This document shows positions 42,933 to 51,785 of a DNA stretch of 64,000 nt, in pieces. Every line of letters begins with the position of its first letter. Position 1 is the first letter of the stretch. The notes beneath the pieces are model-generated. The model was not told the DNA's origin. It searched no databases and saw only the letters and a list, made by a program, of their open reading frames with translations. Source of the stretch: Pseudomonas citri (GTDB lineage: Bacteria > Pseudomonadota > Gammaproteobacteria > Pseudomonadales > Pseudomonadaceae); assembly GCF_025336485.1 (NCBI RefSeq), contig NZ_JAODAB010000003.1:124001-188000 (forward strand). The letters are read 5' to 3'. Made by a program: the position numbers and the translations under genes.

Positions 42933-44186
42933 ATGGAATATTCACTTTCAACCCTGCGTTTTCCCCTCGCCCTGATCGCGGTGCTGGTGATGAGCGCCTG
43001 TGGCAAGACTCCCGACTCGGCAGCTTCCATGCCGGCCGCCAAAGTCAGTGTGGCCAAGGTACTGGAGCAGCCAGTCAACGAATGGGATGAATTCACCGGT
43101 CGCCTGGAAGCCCCCGAAACCGTCGAGATCCGTCCGCGCGTTTCGGGGCAGATTGACGAAGTAGCCTTCACCGAAGGCGCGCTGGTCAAGAAAGGCGACC
43201 TGTTGTTCCAGATCGACCCTCGCCCATTCCAGGCGGAAGTGCGTCGTCTCGAAGCCCAACTGGCCCAGGCCCGCGCCACCGCCACCCGCAGCGAGAACGA
43301 AGCCCAGCGCGGTGAACGCCTGCGCTTGAGCAATGCGATTTCCGCCGAATTGGCCGACTCGCGCACCACGGCGGCCCAGGAAGCCCGTGCCGCTGTCGCG
43401 GCCATCCAGGCGCAACTGGACCTGGCCAGGCTGAACCTGAGCTTCACCCGGGTCACCTCGCCCATCAGCGGTCGTGTCAGCCGCGCGCAGATCACCGCCG
43501 GCAACCTGGTGACCGCCGATGTCACGTCGCTGACCAGCGTCGTCTCCACCGACAAGGTCTACGCCTACTTCGACGCCGACGAACGCGTATTCCTCAAGTA
43601 CACCCAACTCGCCCGCCAGGGCCAGCGCGGCCAGGCCACGCCGGTCTACATGGGCTTGTCCAACGAGGACGGCAATCCGCACCTGGGCCAGATGAACTTC
43701 ATCGACAACCAGGTCAACCCGCAGACCGGCACCATCCGCGGCCGCGCGGTGTTCGACAACAAGGACGGCGCCTATACCCCCGGCCTGTACGCCCGCCTGA
43801 AACTGGTGGGCAGCGGTACGTACTCCGCGGTGCTGATCAACGACGAAGCCGTGGGCACCGACCTGGGCAAGAAATTCGTCCTGGTGATGGACGCCGAGAA
43901 CAAGCCCGCGTATCGCGCCGTCGAGCTGGGGCCGAAGATCGAAGGCCTGCGTATCGTGCGCAACGGCCTGAGCAAGGACGACACCATCATCGTCAAGGGG
44001 CTGCAACGGGCTCGTCCAGGCGCACCGGTTACGCCTGAAACCATACCGATGGCCAGCGACGCGACCCTCGCCGCCCTGGCAGAACAACGCAAAGCACTCG
44101 AAGCCAGCAACCTGCCTCAAGTCGCGCCCTCCAAGGCCATCTCCGGTGCGGCCGGCAAACTGGCCGTTGCGACCCCACGCGGTTAA
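42933..44186 (+). CDS. mexE: RND efflux periplasmic adaptor (MexE-like)
   Basis: A 417-residue adaptor lipoprotein of the AcrA/MexE family. A lipobox (VLVMSACGK) sits near residue 24. VRVEIRPRVSGQ-type hairpin-lipoyl sequence (ETVEIRPRVSGQIDEVAF) and a coiled-coil of ~80 residues follow, then the RVTSPISGRVSRAQITAGNLV lipoyl return strand and beta-barrel. It links the inner-membrane pump to the outer-membrane channel. ATG 42933 places the lipobox correctly; the in-frame upstream ATG at 42843 does not. Length and order of genes match mexEF-oprN, which exports chloramphenicol, quinolones and quinolone signal precursors in P. aeruginosa; specificity here is by analogy. Confidence 0.9.
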   Translation: MEYSLSTLRFPLALIAVLVMSACGKTPDSAASMPAAKVSVAKVLEQPVNEWDEFTGRLEAPETVEIRPRVSGQIDEVAFTEGALVKKGDLLFQIDPRPFQAEVRRLEAQLAQARATATRSENEAQRGERLRLSNAISAELADSRTTAAQEARAAVAAIQAQLDLARLNLSFTRVTSPISGRVSRAQITAGNLVTADVTSLTSVVSTDKVYAYFDADERVFLKYTQLARQGQRGQATPVYMGLSNEDGNPHLGQMNFIDNQVNPQTGTIRGRAVFDNKDGAYTPGLYARLKLVGSGTYSAVLINDEAVGTDLGKKFVLVMDAENKPAYRAVELGPKIEGLRIVRNGLSKDDTIIVKGLQRARPGAPVTPETIPMASDATLAALAEQRKALEASNLPQVAPSKAISGAAGKLAVATPRG

Positions 44187-44201
44187 GGGACTGAATCCAA
44201 G

Positions 44202-47200
44202 ATGAAATTTTCCCAGTTCTTCATTTCACGGCCGATCTTCGCAGCGGTGCTTTCGCTGCTGATCCTGATCGCCGGCGCCATCTCGCTGTTTCAGCTACCG
44301 ATCAGCGAATACCCGGAAGTCGTGCCACCGACCGTGGTCGTGCGCGCCAACTTCCCGGGCGCCAACCCCAAGGTCATCGGCGAAACCGTGGCCGCGCCCC
44401 TGGAGCAGGCCATCACCGGTGTCGAGAACATGCTGTACATGTCCTCGCAATCCACCGCCGACGGCAAGATCACCCTGACCATCACCTTCGCCCTGGGCAC
44501 CGACCTGGATAACGCCCAGGTGCAGGTGCAGAACCGTGTCACCCGGACGGAGCCCAAGCTGCCCGAGGAAGTGACCCGGATCGGCATCACGGTGGACAAG
44601 GCTTCGCCCGACCTGACCATGGTTGTGCACTTGACCTCGCCGGACAAACGCTACGACATGCTCTATCTGTCCAACTACGCCCTGCTCAACATCAAGGATG
44701 AGCTGGCGCGTCTGGGCGGTGTGGGAGACGTGCAACTGTTCGGCATGGGCGACTACTCCCTGCGGGTCTGGCTGGACCCGAACAAGACCGCTTCGCGCAA
44801 CCTGACCGCCACCGACGTGGTCACCGCGATCCGTGAGCAGAACCGCCAGGTCGCCGCCGGTGCCCTGGGCGCGCCGCCGGCCCCCAATGCCCAGGCTTTC
44901 CAGCTGTCGATCAACACCCAGGGTCGCCTGGTGGACGAGGAAGAGTTCGAGAACATCATCATTCGCGCCGGCCAGAACGGCGAGATCACCCGCCTGAAAG
45001 ACATTGCGCGGGTCGAGCTGGGCTCCAGCCAATACGCCCTCCGCTCGCTGCTGGACAACCAGCCGGCGGTGGCGATCCCGATCTTCCAGCGTCCAGGCTC
45101 CAACGCCATCCAGATCTCCAATGATGTCCACGCCAAAATGGACGAATTGAAGAAAAACTTCCCGGCCGGGATGGACTACAGCATCGTCTATGACCCGACG
45201 ATCTTCGTACGCGGCTCCATTGAGGCGGTGGTCCACACCCTGTTCGAAGCACTGATCCTCGTGGTGCTGGTGGTGATCCTGTTCCTGCAGACCTGGCGCG
45301 CCTCGATCATTCCGCTGGTTGCGGTACCTGTCTCGCTGATCGGTACGTTCGCCGTGATGCACCTGTTCGGTTTCTCGCTCAACGCCCTCTCGTTGTTCGG
45401 CCTGGTACTGGCCATCGGTATCGTGGTGGACGACGCCATTGTGGTGGTGGAGAACGTCGAGCGTAACATCGGCCTCGGGCTCACCCCCGTGGAAGCCACC
45501 AAGCGCGCCATGAGCGAAGTAACCGGCCCGATCATCGCCACCGCACTGGTGCTGTGCGCGGTCTTCGTGCCGGCGGCGTTCATCAGTGGCTTGACCGGGC
45601 AGTTCTATAAGCAGTTCGCGTTGACCATTGCCATTTCCACCGTGATCTCGGCATTCAACTCCCTGACCCTGTCGCCGGCCCTGGCCGCGGTATTGCTCAA
45701 GAGCCACGACGCGCCCAAGGACCGTTTCTCCAAGGTCCTGGACAAACTCCTCGGTGGCTGGCTGTTCCGTCCGTTCAACCGCTTCTTCGACCGTGCCAGC
45801 CACAACTATGTGGGGGCGGTAGGCCGCGTGATCCGCAGCAGCGGCATCGCCCTGTTCGTCTATGCCGGCCTGATGGTGTTGACGTTCTTCGGCTTCTCCA
45901 ACACCCCGACCGGTTTCGTACCCGGCCAGGACAAACAGTACCTGGTGGCCTTCGCCCAACTGCCGGATGCCGCGAGCCTGGACCGCACCGAAGACGTGAT
46001 CAAGCGCATGTCCGACCTGGCACTCAAGCAACCGGGCGTTCAGAGCGCGGTGGCGTTCCCGGGCCTGTCGATCAACGGTTTCACCAACAGCCCGAACGCC
46101 GGCATCGTGTTCGTGACCCTCAAGCCCTTCGACGAGCGCAAGGACCCGAGCCAGTCGGCCGGTGCCATCGCCGGCGCGTTGAACGGCCAGTTCGCGGGCA
46201 TCCAGGAAGCCTACATGGCGATTTTCCCACCGCCGCCGGTACAGGGCCTGGGGACGATCGGTGGTTTCCGCCTGCAAATCGAAGACCGCGGCAACCTGGG
46301 CTACGACGAGTTGTACAAAGAAACCATGAACGTCATCGCCAAGAGCCGCAGCGTGCCGGAACTAGCCGGCCTGTTCACCAGCTACACCGTGAACGTGCCC
46401 CAGGTCGATGCCGCCATCGACCGCGAGAAAGCCAAGACCCACGGCGTGGCCGTCAGCGACATCTTCGACACCCTGCAGATCTACCTGGGTTCGCTGTATG
46501 CCAACGACTTCAACCGTTTCAGCCGTACTTACCAGGTCAACGTCCAGGCCGAACAGCAGTTCCGTCTCGAGGCGGACCAGATCGGCCAGCTCAAGGTGCG
46601 CAATAACCGTGGCGAGATGATCCCGCTGGCGACCTTCATCAAGGTCAGCGACACCTCCGGGCCTGATCGTGTGATGCACTACAACGGCTTCATCACCGCT
46701 GAGATCAACGGTGCCGCCGCACCCGGCTACAGCTCCGGCCAGGCCGAGAAAGCCATCGAGAAACTGCTCAAGGAAGAATTGCCCAACGGCATGACCTACG
46801 AGTGGACCGACCTGACGTACCAGCAGATCCTCTCGGGTAACACCGCCTTGTTCGTGTTCCCACTCTGCGTACTGCTGGCGTTCCTGGTGCTCGCGGCGCA
46901 ATACGAAAGCTGGAGCCTGCCACTGGCGGTGATCCTGATCGTACCGATGACCCTGTTGTCGGCCATCACCGGGGTGATTCTCTCCGGCAGCGACAACAAC
47001 ATCTTCACCCAGATCGGCTTGATCGTACTGGTGGGGCTTGCCTGCAAGAACGCGATTCTGATCGTCGAGTTCGCCAAGGATAAACAGCTGGAAGGCCTGA
47101 GCCCGCTGGCGGCGGTGCTGGAAGCGTGCCGACTGCGTCTGCGGCCGATCCTGATGACCTCCGTGGCCTTCATCATGGGCGTAGTGCCCCTGGTGTTCTC

Positions 47201-47381
47201 CAGCGGCGCCGGTGCGGAAATGCGCCATGCCATGGGTGTCGCGGTGTTCTCCGGGATGCTCGGCGTGACCTTCTTCGGCCTGCTGCTGACCCCGGTGTTC
47301 TACGTACTGATCCGTAACTTCGTCGAGCGCAGCGAGGCCCGCAAAGCGGCCCGGGCCTTGAAACTGGAGGCGCAACAATGA
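44202..47381 (+). CDS. mexF: RND efflux pump inner-membrane transporter (MexF-like)
   Basis: A 1059-residue RND transporter of the hydrophobe/amphiphile family with 12 expected helices and two large periplasmic loops. The N terminus KFSQFFISRPIFAAVLSLL and the TM4 proton-relay GIVVDDAIVVVENVER (two adjacent Asp residues) are present. PNGMTYEWTDLTYQ and VGLACKNAILIVEFAKD match MexF-type proteins. It uses proton motive force to expel drugs through the MexE adaptor and the following OprN-type channel. It starts 15 bases after mexE and overlaps the next gene by 4 bases. Confidence 0.95.
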   Translation: MKFSQFFISRPIFAAVLSLLILIAGAISLFQLPISEYPEVVPPTVVVRANFPGANPKVIGETVAAPLEQAITGVENMLYMSSQSTADGKITLTITFALGTDLDNAQVQVQNRVTRTEPKLPEEVTRIGITVDKASPDLTMVVHLTSPDKRYDMLYLSNYALLNIKDELARLGGVGDVQLFGMGDYSLRVWLDPNKTASRNLTATDVVTAIREQNRQVAAGALGAPPAPNAQAFQLSINTQGRLVDEEEFENIIIRAGQNGEITRLKDIARVELGSSQYALRSLLDNQPAVAIPIFQRPGSNAIQISNDVHAKMDELKKNFPAGMDYSIVYDPTIFVRGSIEAVVHTLFEALILVVLVVILFLQTWRASIIPLVAVPVSLIGTFAVMHLFGFSLNALSLFGLVLAIGIVVDDAIVVVENVERNIGLGLTPVEATKRAMSEVTGPIIATALVLCAVFVPAAFISGLTGQFYKQFALTIAISTVISAFNSLTLSPALAAVLLKSHDAPKDRFSKVLDKLLGGWLFRPFNRFFDRASHNYVGAVGRVIRSSGIALFVYAGLMVLTFFGFSNTPTGFVPGQDKQYLVAFAQLPDAASLDRTEDVIKRMSDLALKQPGVQSAVAFPGLSINGFTNSPNAGIVFVTLKPFDERKDPSQSAGAIAGALNGQFAGIQEAYMAIFPPPPVQGLGTIGGFRLQIEDRGNLGYDELYKETMNVIAKSRSVPELAGLFTSYTVNVPQVDAAIDREKAKTHGVAVSDIFDTLQIYLGSLYANDFNRFSRTYQVNVQAEQQFRLEADQIGQLKVRNNRGEMIPLATFIKVSDTSGPDRVMHYNGFITAEINGAAAPGYSSGQAEKAIEKLLKEELPNGMTYEWTDLTYQQILSGNTALFVFPLCVLLAFLVLAAQYESWSLPLAVILIVPMTLLSAITGVILSGSDNNIFTQIGLIVLVGLACKNAILIVEFAKDKQLEGLSPLAAVLEACRLRLRPILMTSVAFIMGVVPLVFSSGAGAEMRHAMGVAVFSGMLGVTFFGLLLTPVFYVLIRNFVERSEARKAARALKLEAQQ

Positions 47382-48799
47382 GTTTGAAAGCGTTCGTGCC
47401 GAGCTTGCTGGTGCTGGCCTTGAGTGCTTGCGCCGTGGGCCCGGACTACAAGGCACCGCAAACGGAGGCGGCGAACATCACCACCGCCACCGACGGCGCC
47501 GCCGGCCAGAAGAACTTCGACCGGGCCCGCTTCGAAGGCGTCTGGTGGCAGCAGTTCGACGACCCGACCCTCAACGCACTGGTCACCCGTTCCCTGGACG
47601 GCAACCGTGAATTGCGCGTCGCCTTCGCCCGCTTGCGGGCGGCCCGGGCGATTCGCGATGACGCCAGCAATGACGTCATGCCGACCATCACCAGTCGCGC
47701 CAGCAGCAACCTGGGCAAAAGCCAGATTCCCGGGCAGACCACCGACCGGGTCAACACCGAGCGCTACGACCTGGGCCTGGACATGGCCTGGGAGGTGGAC
47801 CTGTTCGGCCGCATCCGGCGCAACCTGGAAGCCACCGACGCCGATCAGCAGGCGGCCGAAGCCGACCTCTACCAATTGCAGGTGACGATGATCGCCGAAC
47901 TGGTGGATGCCTACGGTCAACTGCGCGGCGCCCAACTGCGGGAAAAGATCGCCCTGGCGAACCTTCAGAACCAGCAGGACTCGCGCAAGATCACCGAAAG
48001 CCTGCGCGATGCCGGTGTTGGCGATCAGCTCGACGTGGTGCGCGCCGATGCCCGCCTGGCGGCGGTGGAAGCCAGCGTCCCGCAATTGCAGGCCGAGCAG
48101 GTGCGCCAGCGCAACCGCATCGCCACCTTGCTGGGCGAGCGCCCGGACAAACTGAGCGTGGACCTGAGTCCCAAGCAGTTGCCAGCGATTGCCAAGGCGC
48201 TGCCGATCGGCGATCCGGGTGAACTGCTGCAACGTCGCCCGGACATTCTCAGTGCCGAACGCCAGTTGGCCGCCGCCACGGCACGCATCGGCGTGGCCAA
48301 GGCCGACCTGTTCCCGCGCGTCAGCCTCAGCGGTTTCCTTGGTTTCACCGCCGGACGGGGTTCGCAGATCGGCTCCTCGGCGGCCAACGCCTGGGCGCTG
48401 GGCCCGAGCATCACCTGGGCCGCCTTCGACCTGGGCAGCGTACGGGCCCGCCTGCGCGGCGCGAATGCCGAGGCGGACGGTGCCCTGGCGACCTATGAAC
48501 AGCAAGTGTTGCTGGCCCTGGAAGAATCGGAAAATGCCTTCAGCGACTACGGCAAGCGCCAGCAGCGCCTGATCTCGCTGATCCGCCAGAGCGAATCGAG
48601 CCGCGCCGCCGCTGACCTGGCCGAGATTCGCTACCGCGAAGGCACCGTGGACTTCCTGGTGCTGCTCGACGCCCAGCGTGAACGCCTGGCCGCCGAAGAC
48701 GCCCAGGCCCAGGCCGAAGTGGACCTGTACCGTGGCATCGTCGCGATCTACAAGGCCCTCGGCGGTGGCTGGCAGCCGGAAACCGTCGCCAGCAACTGA
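47378..48799 (+). CDS. oprN: outer-membrane efflux lipoprotein (OprN/NodT type)
   Basis: A 473-residue outer-membrane channel. The lipobox LALSACAVGPDYKAP near residue 17 gives a lipidated N-terminal cysteine, usual in OprM/OprN-class RND channels. Two homologous halves of TolC-fold helices follow (LDMAWEVDLFGRIRRNLEA and VSLSGFLGFTAGRGSQIG flank the beta strands). The ATG overlaps the mexF stop (ATGA). A strong intrinsic terminator follows 52 bases later and closes the operon. Confidence 0.93.
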   Translation: MSLKAFVPSLLVLALSACAVGPDYKAPQTEAANITTATDGAAGQKNFDRARFEGVWWQQFDDPTLNALVTRSLDGNRELRVAFARLRAARAIRDDASNDVMPTITSRASSNLGKSQIPGQTTDRVNTERYDLGLDMAWEVDLFGRIRRNLEATDADQQAAEADLYQLQVTMIAELVDAYGQLRGAQLREKIALANLQNQQDSRKITESLRDAGVGDQLDVVRADARLAAVEASVPQLQAEQVRQRNRIATLLGERPDKLSVDLSPKQLPAIAKALPIGDPGELLQRRPDILSAERQLAAATARIGVAKADLFPRVSLSGFLGFTAGRGSQIGSSAANAWALGPSITWAAFDLGSVRARLRGANAEADGALATYEQQVLLALEESENAFSDYGKRQQRLISLIRQSESSRAAADLAEIRYREGTVDFLVLLDAQRERLAAEDAQAQAEVDLYRGIVAIYKALGGGWQPETVASN

Positions 48800-48850
48800 C
48801 CCACCCTTCCCAACCGCGTTCCTTTGGTTGGCGCAACCAACCAATTGTTT

Positions 48851-48882
48851 GCCCCGCGCCCCATTGGACGCGGGGCTTTTTT
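48851..48882 (+). terminator. intrinsic terminator after mexEF-oprN
   Basis: GCCCCGCG at 48851-48858 pairs with CGCGGGGC at 48869-48876 around a 10-base loop, followed immediately by a run of six T. This is a textbook rho-independent terminator. A second stem, TTGGTTG-GCG-CAACCAA at 48824-48840, lies just before it and has no T-run. Confidence 0.9.
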
Positions 48883-49060
48883 GTCTGCGGTGCAGTCAGA
48901 ACACTACTTTCTCCTGTGGCGAGGGATTAGGCTTAAGCGTTTTGGGGTCAAGGTACGATCGTTCCCGCAGGAGCGGCGTGAAATGTTCACAAGGTTTGAC
49001 TCAGGCGCCCGCCTGGCCGAAGCTTGCGACAACTCACGCTTCTGGTTATGGATTACCTGC

Positions 49061-50116
49061 ATGCCCTCGTCTCGCCGCTATCTGCTGCTCAGCCTGTTCG
49101 TCCTGTTGGTGCTCGGTCTTGTCGCGGTATGGCTGCGCAGCACGACCCCGCAGATTCCCGAGGCGATCAAGCGCGGCTACAGCGAAGCCCTGGAGCAGGC
49201 ACGCAACGGCCAGCCTGGTGCGGCACGGATGCTTTACCAACAACTGGGGCGTCCGGACCTGTCGCCCAAGCGCCGTGTGTGGCTGCACGCCGAACTGCCC
49301 AACTACCCAAGCCCGCAGGCCCTGAAACTGGCAGATGCCGACCTGCACAGCGCATCGCCGGACGTGCGTCGAGCCGCCATTGGCAGCATCGTCGGGCTGG
49401 TGCCGACAGGCCAGCGCAGCCTGCTGTTGGGACCGCTGCTCGATGACGATGACCAGACGGTACGCTTCGCCGCCGTGAATGCATTGCTGGGCTTGTCCCC
49501 CGATGACCTGGGCTTGTACTTCGGGGCGATGCAACTGGCGATCGACACCTGGGAGCAGGTGCTCGAAGACAGCCCGCCAAGCGCCGACATCTTCTACCAG
49601 CTCGCCCGCCTGCACCTGCACAACGCCGAGCTGAAAAAAGCCCAGCAGGCATTGGATCAGGCGCTGCGCCTGCAACCGGGCAACTTGCCGGCGCTGGTGA
49701 TGCAGATCGAAGTACTGGATAAACAGGGCCAGGGCGACGCCGCACGACAATTACTCGCCCGCCAATTGCAAACCCAGCCAGACTCGGCTTATCTGCAACA
49801 TGCCCTGGGGATGTGGTTGTTGCAGCATGGCCAGGGTGAATATGCGGTGCTCGGTCTGGCCAAGGCCGTGGAGCTGGAGCCGCAAAACCGGCATTACCGC
49901 TATGACCTGGCGACCACCCTGCATGCCGAACAGGAACTGGAGGCGGCACAAAGACAGCTGGAAGAAATCGTCCAGCGCTACCCGGCCGACCGCAAGGCAA
50001 GGGTGACCCTGATCAACTACTGGAAGGAGACCGGACAGTTGCAGAATGTACAGATCCTGCTGGCCAAGCTCGAACAACTCAACCCCGACGACCCGGTGCT
50101 GCAACAGGGCCTGTAG
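49061..50116 (+). CDS. membrane-anchored TPR protein of unknown role
   Basis: A 351-residue protein with one N-terminal membrane helix (YLLLSLFVLLVLGLVAVWL, residues about 6-24) and a long soluble part. A HEAT-like stretch (DVRRAAIGSIVGLVP and QTVRFAAVNALLGL, residues about 105-150) precedes at least four tetratricopeptide repeats (IFYQLARLHLHNAELKKAQQ onward to the C terminus). Such proteins are scaffolds for protein complexes; no enzyme motif is seen. ATG 49061 is chosen because the membrane helix then starts directly; longer upstream frames cross the terminator region. It is followed by the KaiC-like gene after 166 bases on the same strand and could be co-transcribed. Confidence 0.8.
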   Translation: MPSSRRYLLLSLFVLLVLGLVAVWLRSTTPQIPEAIKRGYSEALEQARNGQPGAARMLYQQLGRPDLSPKRRVWLHAELPNYPSPQALKLADADLHSASPDVRRAAIGSIVGLVPTGQRSLLLGPLLDDDDQTVRFAAVNALLGLSPDDLGLYFGAMQLAIDTWEQVLEDSPPSADIFYQLARLHLHNAELKKAQQALDQALRLQPGNLPALVMQIEVLDKQGQGDAARQLLARQLQTQPDSAYLQHALGMWLLQHGQGEYAVLGLAKAVELEPQNRHYRYDLATTLHAEQELEAAQRQLEEIVQRYPADRKARVTLINYWKETGQLQNVQILLAKLEQLNPDDPVLQQGL

Positions 50117-50282
50117 GCGCCCGCCCATGTCGGATGCGCGACGCAGGACGTGCATCGGCGCGCGTTTTGGCAACGCAGGCGGAACCGTCGCCGCCGCCAG
50201 GGGTCAAGGTGTTCAGGCAGTTGTTTTTTCAGGCGCGTACAGCAGCCTGCTGCCCACTTCCCCCGTCACAAGAGGGCTATTT

Positions 50283-51785
50283 TTGTCTACGTCTAATGAG
50301 TTGATCAGTGCAAAAGCCGCCACTGGTGTCGAAGGGCTGGACGATATCCTTTGCGGTGGCCTGTCCCGCGGACATGTGTTCCTGCTCGAAGGCGAACCCG
50401 GGACCGGCAAGACCACGGTCGCGTTGCAGTTCCTGCTGGCCGGCGCCCAGGCCGGCGAGCGTTCGTTGTACATCACGCTCTCGGAAACCGAGCGCGAGCT
50501 ACGCCAGGGGGCGGCGTCCCACGGCTGGACGCTCGATGACTATGTGCACATCTTCGAACTGACCCCGCCCGATAGCCTGCTCAATGTCGAACACCAGCAG
50601 AGCCTTTTGTATTCCTCGGACCTGGAATTGGGAGAAGCGACCCGGCAGATCTTCGAGGTGGTCGAGCGCGTCAGGCCGACCCGCGTGGTGCTCGACAGCC
50701 TGTCCGAGATCCGCCTGCTCGCCCAGAGTTCGCTGCGTTATCGCCGCCAGATCCTCGCCATCAAGCATTACTTCGTGCGTTATGACGCCACCGTCCTGCT
50801 GCTGGACGACTTGACCAGCGAGTCCCTGGACAAGACCGTGCACAGCGTCGCCCATGGCGTGATCCGCCTGGAAGAACTGACCCCCGACTACGGCGCCGAG
50901 CGGCGGCGCGTGCGGGTGATCAAATACCGCGGGCAGAAGTATCGCGGCGGCTTCCACGATTTCACCATCATGGCCGACGGCGTACATGTATTTCCGCGCC
51001 TGGTGGCCGCCGAGCACCGCGGTGCGTACTTGCGCCAGCAGTTATCCAGTGGCCTCGCCGGCATGGACGCCCTGCTGGGCGGCGGCATCGAGACCGGCTC
51101 CAGCACGCTGATCCTCGGGCCGGCGGGCACCGGCAAGTCGCTGGTCGCGATGCTGTTCGCCGCGGCCGCGGTGTCCCGTGGCGAGAAGGCCGCATTGTTC
51201 ATTTTCGATGAAGAGTTGGGCCTGCTGTTCGAGCGCATGAAAAACATGGGCATAGACCTGCCAGCGCTGCAAGAGACCGGCAACTTGTGGATCGAACAGG
51301 TGGACGCTGCCGAGCTGTCTCCCGGCGAGTTCTCCCATCGCGTGCGCCGCTGCGTCGACGAAGGCGACATCAAGACCGTGGTGATTGATAGCATCAACGG
51401 TTACCAGGCCGCCATGCCGGAAGAAAATTCGCTGGTGCTGCACATGCACGAGCTGCTGCTCTACCTCAACCGCAAGGGTGCGGCGACCTTCATGACCGTC
51501 GCCCAACATGGCCTGGTCGGCGACATGAAGGCCCCGGTGGATATCACCTACCTGGCCGACACGGTGGTGCTGCTGCGTTACTTCGAAGCGCTGGGCAAGG
51601 TTCGCCGGGCGATCTCGATCATCAAGAAACGCACCGGCAGCCATGAATCGACGATTCGCGAATACCGCATCAGCGGCCAGGGCCTCACCATCGGCGAGCC
51701 GCTGGACGCGTTCCAGGGTGTGTTGCGTGGCGTACCGACCTACTTGGGAGAGAGCAACCCGCTGCTCGAGGAAGCGTCGCAGTGA
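50283..51785 (+). CDS. KaiC-like double-domain RecA-fold ATPase
   Basis: A 500-residue protein with two KaiC/RecA-type ATPase domains. CI Walker A is GEPGTGKTT at residues 37-45 and CII Walker A GPAGTGKS is near 279-286. The CII catalytic-glutamate loop reads FDEELG and the C-terminal part ends in the KaiC-like REYRISGQGLTIG. At the place of the cyanobacterial phosphosites Ser431-Thr432, by-eye alignment gives Thr422-Tyr423 (DITYLADTVVLL). No kaiA or kaiB gene adjoins. The start is TTG 50283, supported by GAGGG 6 bases upstream. The following hybrid kinase gene overlaps by 4 bases (GTGA), so the two are coupled; the ATPase probably feeds this two-component system rather than a clock (inference). 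Confidence 0.88.
   Translation: MSTSNELISAKAATGVEGLDDILCGGLSRGHVFLLEGEPGTGKTTVALQFLLAGAQAGERSLYITLSETERELRQGAASHGWTLDDYVHIFELTPPDSLLNVEHQQSLLYSSDLELGEATRQIFEVVERVRPTRVVLDSLSEIRLLAQSSLRYRRQILAIKHYFVRYDATVLLLDDLTSESLDKTVHSVAHGVIRLEELTPDYGAERRRVRVIKYRGQKYRGGFHDFTIMADGVHVFPRLVAAEHRGAYLRQQLSSGLAGMDALLGGGIETGSSTLILGPAGTGKSLVAMLFAAAAVSRGEKAALFIFDEELGLLFERMKNMGIDLPALQETGNLWIEQVDAAELSPGEFSHRVRRCVDEGDIKTVVIDSINGYQAAMPEENSLVLHMHELLLYLNRKGAATFMTVAQHGLVGDMKAPVDITYLADTVVLLRYFEALGKVRRAISIIKKRTGSHESTIREYRISGQGLTIGEPLDAFQGVLRGVPTYLGESNPLLEEASQ

Noticed and set aside
44295..46277. A 660-codon minus-strand frame opposite mexF
   Set aside because: Low-complexity His/Gln/Arg-rich shadow translation of a clear RND transporter gene.
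48913..48927. Short TGTGGCGAGGGA-like sequence resembling half of a P. fluorescens REP element
   Set aside because: Only one imperfect arm is present, with no partner arm or hairpin, so it is not called a REP.
50117..50282. Upstream extension of the KaiC-like frame to 50046
   Set aside because: It overlaps the TPR gene in another frame and has no family resemblance; a TTG at 50283 with GAGGG upstream gives a normal KaiC-like N terminus.
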